Below, piece by piece: positions 61,301-64,000 of a stretch of DNA of 64,000 nucleotides. The notes beneath the pieces are model-generated. The model ran no database searches and was not told the DNA's origin. It was given only the letters and a program-made list of their open reading frames with translations. The stretch's first letter is position 1; the number at the start of each line of letters is the position of its first letter. The DNA is from Tiliqua scincoides (lineage: Eukaryota > Chordata > Lepidosauria > Squamata > Scincidae). Where the stretch lies: the NCBI RefSeq assembly GCF_035046505.1, contig NC_089827.1, positions 58,060,356 through 58,124,355 on the forward strand. The letters are read 5' to 3'. Position numbers and translations under genes: made by a program.

Positions 61301-63862
61301 TCAATTGGTGACTTTTTTCCTGTTTAAACTCCACTGGAGGTGACTTGCACCCGCCTCTCATTCTCAGGTTCACGAGACCCCAGGCAGAGCTGTATCAGGC
61401 TGTACTGGAAATACAGAAGGCCTGTCTGAGGCTCTGTTCTCCAGGCGTGAGCCTCGAGAACATCTACAGTCTCATGCTGACCCTTATTGGACAGAAGCTG
61501 AAAGATTTGGGGATTCTAAACAGCTCCTCTGAGAACCATCTTTTCAAGGTACCTGGCTTCTTTACATCACTCCAAACTGTTTTTCTCCAACAAAGAAAAT
61601 AAGCAGACCAAACAAACAGGCATTTCACTGCATAGGCCATTACAGCACTGACATGCCAGCTTCTGACAGGCTTCGTCTCTAGAGGTTGCCCATCCGATGT
61701 GTTCAGTCAATTAGCCACGGGCTGGTGGTAGTGCCTCTTTCACCCAGCAGATGGCAGGCCATTGAGATTACTCAGTCATCCAGTTGTTTAATTCTTGACA
61801 AGCCTTAATTTAGTGAGATGGAGATGGGAGGCGGGACTGTTCTAACTTGCCTGTGAGATCATTAAACTGAATTGCCAGACTGGCAGAAGAAAAATGTCTC
61901 CTTTTGAGGTGGTGGTGAGAGTTATGGGATATCTTTGGGGGGGGGGGGAAGGGGAGCGATCTTGTTTGTGTGAAAAGTCAGAAACTGACTGTTCTGTAAG
62001 TGTCATTAGCAAATGACTCACTTTGATTCTGCTGTGCTGTGCAATGCTGCACCCAACAGGTGTGTTTTTCTAGCTTTGCTCTTTGATGGACATGAGCAAG
62101 GGCAGATAATACTGTGTTTCAGCATACGTTATTCCCATCTTGTTATTGACAGTCCCTGAAGTGGTGAGGGGAATAAGACAGGCACCACTGTAGCATGCTT
62201 TAAAATAATAATAATAAAAATATAATAATGGTATATTGTAGAGTTAAATTTTTTGTCCATCATGGGGCAAAAGATATTGAAACTAAAGGATGAATGAGGT
62301 GATCCTGCAGGTTAAATCTGGCCAAGCGGTCAGTTACAACTGGAGACAAGTCAATGGAGATAATATCATGTGAGGAGAGCATCAAATTCTGTTTTAATTG
62401 GCAAGTACAGGTCAGGATAAATTTTTCACCAAGTAAGGTATGGAACTGAGACTTTTTCTGCTTGGGGTTCCTGTTTTTTAAGTTATTTATCTGAGATCAC
62501 TCCATGTGGAGAGTGGGCCTGGACTTTTCCTTATGCTAGTCTCTTGAACTTCTAGTTTAGAACATGGTGGCGGTTCCCTTATCACATGTCTACAGAGGGT
62601 GTGTAACTCATGCTTCCATGAAAAAGATGCTTTCATCTGTTTTATTTTAAACATGCTGCCTGAATTTCAGTGAAGGACCCCCCCCCTTTCTTTAAATATG
62701 AGAGATGAATAAGTCTCTCCCACCAACCATTCCTCCGTCAGTGTTCATAGCTGCAGAAATAAACCTGTTATATGTTACGGAAGTGTATGCTGAGGCTCAT
62801 AAATGATAAGGTAAATGGGAGCAAAAATGCAATATATTTTTTTCTCATGATTTCCTGCTCTTCTCCCTTGAGGCTTTGAATAATGAGCAATAACACCATC
62901 TGACTAGAAAACCTACACTATGCATGTCTACTCAGAAGTAAGCCTCATTAAGTTCTATAGACCTTGCTCCCAGTGTGTATAGGATTGCAGCCTTACAGCC
63001 TAATCCTATTGGGCACTTCCTCTGATGGAATGAGTGTTCTGCCATGTATGTCTTATGGCAGACACAGAAGGGCCTCCAGCAGCGACTAAAGCCATGCGCT
63101 GCTGGAGTGCCACCAGGGAGGCTGCAGCTGCCTTGCTCACAGAGATGGCTCCAGACAAACTCACTGACTCAGTTTAGTCGGTGGGAGAATGCATGACGGG
63201 ACAGGATGGAGAAGGGGCAGATGAGTCCGGGAACGGGATAGGTTCGGTGGCAGTGGCGCCACCAAATCCAAACCCTCTTCCTGGACCTGATCCTGCAGCC
63301 CAGATCCACATGGACCTGTGGAAGCAATTTTGCTGATGCAGGTCCAAGTAGACCCTGCCACACCACAGAGGCTTACCCTGGGGTAAGGGAACAAACGTTG
63401 CCTTACTGAGATGCAGTGCAAGGCAATTTGATGCAGCTACATCGGTGGGGTGGGGGTGGGGGTGGGGGTGGGAGAACATAAGACTGAGTTACTGATTGGA
63501 AGTTCACTGATGTCACTAAATTTTTCTTTAGTGAGGGTGACCATAACTGAACTCTTCATAAGGTACAATCAAGCATGGAGTCTGCGCAAAGTGTGCTACT
63601 TGTTTGTTAGCAAGAACAAGTTATTTGTTGCATTCTTCCCTTTCAACATACAATTCCAAGATCAAACTCAGAGCTGAAAGAGTTTTCTGTCCTGCAGTTC
63701 TCCACACAGTGGTTTACTAATGATTGTTTGCTGCCTCCTAGGCTGTTCGGAAATATTGCCCACATCATGTAGGACATTATTTGGGAATGGATGTACATGA
63801 CACACCTGATATATCCCGATCAATCCCCCTCCAGCCAGGCATGGTGATCACCATCGAGCCAG
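34289..63862 (+). CDS. XPNPEP3: XPNPEP3, mitochondrial X-prolyl aminopeptidase 3, exons 1-9 (3' partial)
   Basis: CDS exons: 34289-34349, 39768-39884, 47900-48298, 50037-50239, 52512-52574, 55358-55471, 60457-60542, 61368-61548, 63742-63862. They join in phase to 1345 nt (448 complete codons). About 58 more residues are expected from a last exon beyond the window, compared with human 507. The enzyme is an M24B metallopeptidase that removes N-terminal residues before proline in mitochondria. Residues 1-60 contain no Asp or Glu and many Arg/Lys, as expected of a mitochondrial presequence. An AMP_N domain (about 62-200) precedes the pita-bread catalytic domain. Metal ligands Asp327, Asp338, His420 and Glu447 are present, at a constant offset of 4 from remembered human 331, 342, 424 and 451; the fifth lies off the edge. 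Confidence 0.95.
34411..34496. repeat. Palindromic MITE-like repeat just inside XPNPEP3 intron 1
   Basis: GGGCACTGTCCTAACTAGGT to GGTTAGGATTGCAGCC, nearly identical in layout to 10869-10956. It starts 61 bp after the XPNPEP3 exon 1 donor. Confidence 0.75.
34685..34945. repeat. Unclassified interspersed repeat
   Basis: ACAAGATGTTCGCACAGTCA to ACTGGGAACATTTTGGTTAT. I recall similar text in squamate genomes but cannot name the family. It abuts the retroelement tail at 34938-35040. No coding seen. Confidence 0.35.
35056..35568 (+). mobile_element. hAT-like family A copy with nested Harbinger-like MITE
   Basis: Starts CAGTGGGTCTCAAACG and ends GAGAAACACTG; the flanking 8-mers ATCTAAAA and ATTAAAAA are only similar. 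A TTA-flanked MITE (35185-35348) interrupts it. XPNPEP3 intron 1. Confidence 0.8.
35185..35348 (+). mobile_element. Harbinger-like MITE nested in a hAT-like copy
   Basis: Ends CAGCCCAATCCTATCC and AATAGGATTGGGCTG are inverted repeats, flanked by TTA (35182-35184 and 35349-35351). It interrupts the hAT-like element at 35056-35568. Confidence 0.75.
35965..36240 (-). mobile_element. Short CR1 copy (3' end only)
   Basis: Plus strand shows AACATAAGAACAGCCCCACT and the following CR1 3' UTR, with a small duplication (AGCCTATTTCTA twice near 36125-36155). Lies in XPNPEP3 intron 1. Confidence 0.88.
36241..39028 (+). other. XPNPEP3 intron 1, right half
   Basis: AT-rich. Apart from one weak palindromic repeat (37076-37165) nothing was recognised until the LINE fragment at 39029. 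Confidence 0.65.
39029..39131 (-). mobile_element. 3' fragment of the same LINE family as 13529-17313
   Basis: The reverse complement matches about 17170-17288 of the intact LINE, covering the zinc-finger codons (CACACTAGACGCTGTTCCAG is shared) and ATACCATAGTCT. It stops there and lacks the last roughly 20 nt of the tail. It is a 5'-truncated, older copy in XPNPEP3 intron 1. Confidence 0.85.
39551..39640 (-). mobile_element. SINE/L2-type 3' tail with (ATT)n
   Basis: Plus strand (ATT)n, then AACAGTATTTATATACCGCT, then AAAGCGGTTTACAAAG. This is the end of a retroelement of the GCGGTATATAAATA-tail class. A related tail is at 34938-35040. Confidence 0.6.
39768..39884 (+). CDS. XPNPEP3: XPNPEP3 exon 2 (residues 21-60)
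   Basis: Encodes [20 protein letters not shown] then [18 protein letters not shown], matching human [20 protein letters not shown]. Acceptor TCTGTTTAG, donor GTAAGG. Confidence 0.93.
40093..40271 (+). mobile_element. Harbinger-like MITE
   Basis: GGGCCCAATCCTATCCAACT to GAATACGATTGGGCCC; same interior (TGCAGC, AAGGTAACGTTTGTTACCTT) as the other copies. The flanking TTA is not preserved. XPNPEP3 intron 2. Confidence 0.7.
40629..40702. mobile_element. TTAA-type palindromic MITE, fourth copy
   Basis: TTAA (40625-40628), then CCCATTTTTGCCCAG...GGACAGAAATGGC, then TTAG. Same TTGCGTATATGCAAC core. XPNPEP3 intron 2. Confidence 0.67.
41105..42323 (-). mobile_element. 5'-truncated CR1 copy with internal deletions
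   Basis: Colinear with 43624-44872 of the larger CR1. The RT C-terminal half is readable in two pieces (41291-41926 and 41979-42239). It lacks short blocks found in the larger copy, including one around the FADDTKLF-to-MRFNVSK linker. It breaks off where the plus strand reads GAGGGACCGT. Confidence 0.9.
43206..43410 (-). mobile_element. Old, diverged CR1-type 3' fragment
   Basis: Plus strand AGAGCCCTGCTGGATCAGAC and the downstream CCCAGCAACTGGTGTTCAG belong to an older CR1 subfamily 3' UTR. Diverged relative to the four younger copies. Confidence 0.6.
43879..45147 (-). CDS. CR1 ORF2, 3' part: reverse transcriptase
   Basis: 422 codons in a different frame from the upstream part. RT motifs include [46 protein letters not shown] and the catalytic FADDTKLF. 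The two parts overlap at 45098-45147, so one frameshift near there separates endonuclease from RT. The very C-terminus is also out of frame near 43900. Confidence 0.9.
   Translation of the reverse strand: MSRLFLKRERGDPGNYRPVSLTSIPGKMVECLIKDRISKHIDEQALLRESQHGFCKGKSCLTNLLEFFEKVNRHVDLGEPVDIIYLDFQKAFDTVPHQRLLKKLHSQGIRGQVFSWIENWLEARKQRVGVNGQFSQWREVKSGVPQGSVLGPVLFNLFINDLETGLSSEVAKFADDTKLFQVVKTRSDREELQKDLSRLAEWAAKWQMRFNVSKCKVMHIGAKNQNFRYRLMGSELSVTDQERDLGVVVDRLMKVSTQCAAAVKKANSMLGIIRKGIENKTASIIIPLYKSMVRPHLEYCVQFWSLHLKKDIVEMEKVQKRATKLITGLGHLPYEERLWRLGLFSLEKRRLRGDMIETYKMMQGMDRVDREMLFTLSHNTRTRGHPLKLSVGQVRTKENISLLSVWLVCGTPCRRMWCWRLP
45098..46690 (-). CDS. CR1 ORF2, 5' part: APE endonuclease and RT beginning
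   Basis: 530 codons. Endonuclease motifs include [26 protein letters not shown] and LGNSDHAAI, followed by the linker [15 protein letters not shown] and the first RT block [13 protein letters not shown]. The frame runs out near 45098 in the middle of the RT, where the reading shifts to the next frame. Confidence 0.9.
   Translation of the reverse strand: MMGCDRQFGTMRGCGDKGANKQCILGHSVYKCFYANARSLRAKVGELECLVTRENIGIVGITETWWNAENQWDTTIPGYKLYRRDRQGRVGGGVAVYVKEGIESCKVEIEGGSDSTVESLRVKLPGLCSDVILGACYRPPDQKSDGDLEMRKQIREVTRRDRVVIMGDFNYPHIDWVNLCSGHDKETGFLDVLNDCGLEQLVTEPTRGQVTLDLILCGMQDLVRDVNITEPLGNSDHAAIRFDMHVGGRIPGKSLKKTLDSRQADFPQMRRLVRRRLKGRVKRVQSLQSPWRLLKTTVIEAQQRCIPQRKKGSTKSRRVPAWLTSQVREAVKGKEASFHKWKSCPNEENKKEHKLWQKKCKKVIREAKRDYEERMASNIKGNNKSFFKYVRSRKPAREAVGPLDGEGGKGEIKGDLEMAEKLNEFFASVFTAEDLGQIPLPERPLLTEELSQIEVKREDVSDLIDKLKINKSPGPDGIYPRVIKELKNEIADLLTKVCNLSLKMATVPEDWRIANVTPIFKKGKRGPGKL
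46822..47142 (-). CDS. CR1 ORF1, C-terminal esterase-like part
   Basis: 106 codons carrying the [14 protein letters not shown] motif of the SGNH-esterase-like domain found in CR1 ORF1 proteins. The upstream half of ORF1 is missing because the element is 5'-truncated near 47155. It lies directly 5' of ORF2 on the minus strand. Confidence 0.75.
   Translation of the reverse strand: MGKCSWEVLEAKFRLLGRKLKARTSKVAVSEVLPVPRAGPARQAEIRGLNAWMRRWCREEGFRFVRHWGTFWDKQGLYKRDGLHLNQNGTRLLAHNIKKVAEQLLN
47900..48298 (+). CDS. XPNPEP3: XPNPEP3 exon 3 (residues 60-193), AMP_N domain
   Basis: The largest exon. It encodes [20 protein letters not shown] through [20 protein letters not shown] and [20 protein letters not shown] to the segment ending AKLK, nearly all of the aminopeptidase P N-terminal domain. 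Acceptor TGTTCACAG, donor GTAAGAAG. Confidence 0.97.
49647..49954 (+). mobile_element. hAT-like element related to family A
   Basis: Starts CAGCAGTACCCAAACC and ends GTTTGAAAAACACTG, with TSDs GTCTAGGA / GTTTAGGA matching at 7 of 8. It ends 82 bp before XPNPEP3 exon 4. Confidence 0.78.
50037..50239 (+). CDS. XPNPEP3: XPNPEP3 exon 4 (residues 193-260)
   Basis: Starts [20 protein letters not shown] and ends [17 protein letters not shown]. It links the N-terminal domain to the first helices of the M24 domain. Acceptor TTTCACAG, donor GTATGG. Confidence 0.95.
50528..50822 (+). mobile_element. L2-like LINE fragment (RT C-terminal region)
   Basis: An open stretch encodes [20 protein letters not shown] then [20 protein letters not shown], the well-known conserved segment after the RT domain of L2-type LINEs. 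Only this piece is preserved. Flanking sequence at 50360-50520 and 50880-51440 looks like further L2/SINE tails in reverse orientation. XPNPEP3 intron 4. Confidence 0.72.
51631..51722. repeat. Palindromic MITE-like repeat
   Basis: GTGCAATCCTACACACATTT to GTGTAGGATTGCAGCC, same family as 10869-10956, in XPNPEP3 intron 4. Confidence 0.7.
52512..52574 (+). CDS. XPNPEP3: XPNPEP3 exon 5 (residues 261-281)
   Basis: Twenty-one codons, [20 protein letters not shown] plus Lys, matching human AFIETMFTSKAPVEEAFLYA plus Lys. Acceptor TTCTGACAG, donor GTATGTG. Phase 0 at both ends. Confidence 0.94.
52912..53108 (+). mobile_element. hAT-like family B copy
   Basis: Starts CAGCAGTTTTCAGGC and ends GGTTGGAAATCACTG, with perfect 8-bp TSDs CTCTAAAG (52904-52911 and 53109-53116). 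XPNPEP3 intron 5. Confidence 0.85.
53182..53633 (+). mobile_element. hAT-like family C copy
   Basis: Starts CAGGAGTGTCCAATGTTTTT and ends GGTTTGGGCACCCCTG, with perfect 8-bp TSDs CTTTAAAA (53174-53181 and 53634-53641). The interior has the GAGGGCCGCATTGAGAG type of non-autonomous hAT. A truncated left end of the same family lies at 30598-30705 in ST13 intron 1. Confidence 0.87.
54010..54375. repeat. Repeat sharing a CACCAAATCCAAAC block with 63000-63435
   Basis: Begins with a CCCAATCC-type end and contains CCACCAAATCCAAACACCCT, then TTCCTGGGCCTGATC. The copy at 62996-63435 has CCACCAAATCCAAACCCTCT in the same order. Family unknown; perhaps a larger relative of the CCCAATCC MITEs. Confidence 0.5.
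55358..55471 (+). CDS. XPNPEP3: XPNPEP3 exon 6 (residues 282-319)
   Basis: Encodes [20 protein letters not shown] then [18 protein letters not shown], a near-identical M24B core segment. Acceptor TTATTCCAG, donor GTAACTG. Confidence 0.95.
55472..57188 (+). other. XPNPEP3 intron 6, left part
   Basis: No gene or clear transposon was recognised apart from a faint palindromic repeat at 56298-56385. Confidence 0.65.
57192..57370 (+). mobile_element. Harbinger-like MITE with TTA target duplication
   Basis: GGGCCCAATCCTATCCAACT to GAATAGGATTTGGCCC, flanked by TTA at 57189-57191 and 57371-57373. XPNPEP3 intron 6. Confidence 0.77.
57733..58168 (-). mobile_element. Short CR1 copy (3' UTR and RT end)
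   Basis: Matches 43624-44060 of the larger CR1 closely, from the TAAGAACATAAGAACAG terminus to the codons for [16 protein letters not shown]. 5'-truncated; lies in XPNPEP3 intron 6. Confidence 0.9.
58169..60100 (+). other. XPNPEP3 intron 6, right part
   Basis: Two long G runs (near 58398 and 58451) and a retroelement-tail-like piece near 58945-59045. Nothing else was recognised. Confidence 0.6.
60101..60329 (+). mobile_element. hAT-like family B copy
   Basis: Starts CAGCCATTTTCAACG and ends GGTTGAAAATCGCTG. TSDs CCCTATAC / CCCTAGCC match at 6 of 8. About 130 bp upstream of XPNPEP3 exon 7. Confidence 0.82.
60457..60542 (+). CDS. XPNPEP3: XPNPEP3 exon 7 (residues 320-348), first two metal ligands
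   Basis: Encodes [20 protein letters not shown] then TRTWPINGR. Asp327 (LLDGG) and Asp338 (VSDIT) are the bridging metal ligands of the family. Acceptor ATGCTCCAG, donor GTAGGC. Confidence 0.95.
61368..61548 (+). CDS. XPNPEP3: XPNPEP3 exon 8 (residues 348-408)
   Basis: Encodes [20 protein letters not shown] through [20 protein letters not shown] to the segment ending NHLFK. Helical part of the catalytic domain. Acceptor CATTCTCAG, donor GTACCTG. Confidence 0.95.
61549..62919 (+). other. XPNPEP3 intron 8, left part
   Basis: Ordinary intronic sequence with homopolymer runs (G near 61938, C near 62680). No element was recognised. Confidence 0.65.
62996..63435. repeat. Second copy of the CACCAAATCCAAAC repeat, TTA on its left
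   Basis: Starts CAGCCTAATCCTATTGGGCA directly after a TTA (62993-62995), then runs to GGGGTAAGGGAACAAACG. The right end is not clear. Followed by a GGTGGG simple repeat. XPNPEP3 intron 8. Confidence 0.5.
63445..63473 (+). repeat. G-rich simple repeat (GTGGGG)n
   Basis: Five or more runs of 3-5 G separated by single T, suitable for a G-quadruplex. About 270 bp upstream of XPNPEP3 exon 9. Confidence 0.85.
63742..63862 (+). CDS. XPNPEP3: XPNPEP3 exon 9 (residues 409-449), His and Glu ligands
   Basis: Encodes [20 protein letters not shown] and continues to [10 protein letters not shown]. His420 (VGHYLG) and Glu447 (TIEPG) are metal ligands. Donor GTAAAAGG; the last exon lies beyond 64000. Confidence 0.95.
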
Positions 63863-64000
63863 GTAAAAGGACACATCAGCAATGCTAGAATTCTGAGTAT
63901 ATGTTTATTATTGGGGCTTTGCATGTTCCTTGCATTCATGCAGTTGTCATATGTGGTCTCTTTTTTTCCAGTTGCCATTCTCAGAATCTCAGCTTTTTGT

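Overview
Eukaryotic (vertebrate) genomic DNA, most likely from a squamate reptile. The window holds parts of three intron-rich host genes in the order known from human 22q13: the first exon of SLC25A17 (minus strand, 1805-1858), complete ST13 (minus, 12 coding exons, 8326-33636) and most of XPNPEP3 (plus, exons 1-9, 34289-63862, with the last exon off the right edge). All exon boundaries were read by eye from GT-AG sites, continuous phase and remembered human proteins. The squamate call rests on the repeats: CR1 LINEs, MIR-like and other tRNA-derived SINEs, a 5S rRNA-derived SINE, and many small DNA-transposon derivatives (hAT-like, Harbinger-like, TTAA-flanked). No species is claimed. || Layout: 1-1804 is the start of SLC25A17 intron 1. 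It carries a CR1 piece, a 5S-derived SINE and a triple tandem MITE. 1745-2150 is the GC-rich SLC25A17 promoter. 2150-7000 is intergenic and holds a 69-bp-arm hairpin, hAT copies, a nested SINE and a MIR-like SINE. 7000-33636 is ST13; its intron 8 carries an apparently intact full-length LINE (13529-17313). 33637-34288 is a head-to-head ST13/XPNPEP3 promoter with a perfect heat-shock element and a perfect CRE. 34289-64000 is XPNPEP3; its intron 2 carries a nearly complete CR1 with a frameshifted ORF2. || How the genes work: ST13 (Hip) is a cytosolic Hsp70 co-chaperone, XPNPEP3 is a mitochondrial aminopeptidase P, and SLC25A17 is a peroxisomal carrier. They are conserved neighbours rather than a pathway. 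|| Most notable: the intact LINE and the 5S-derived SINE share a 34-nt 3' tail with one mismatch, and both are flanked by perfect 11-bp target-site duplications. The LINE stop codon lies inside that tail. Together these point to a LINE/SINE partnership visible within one window. No convincing retroviral or other virus-like element, CRISPR array or bacterial-type feature was seen.
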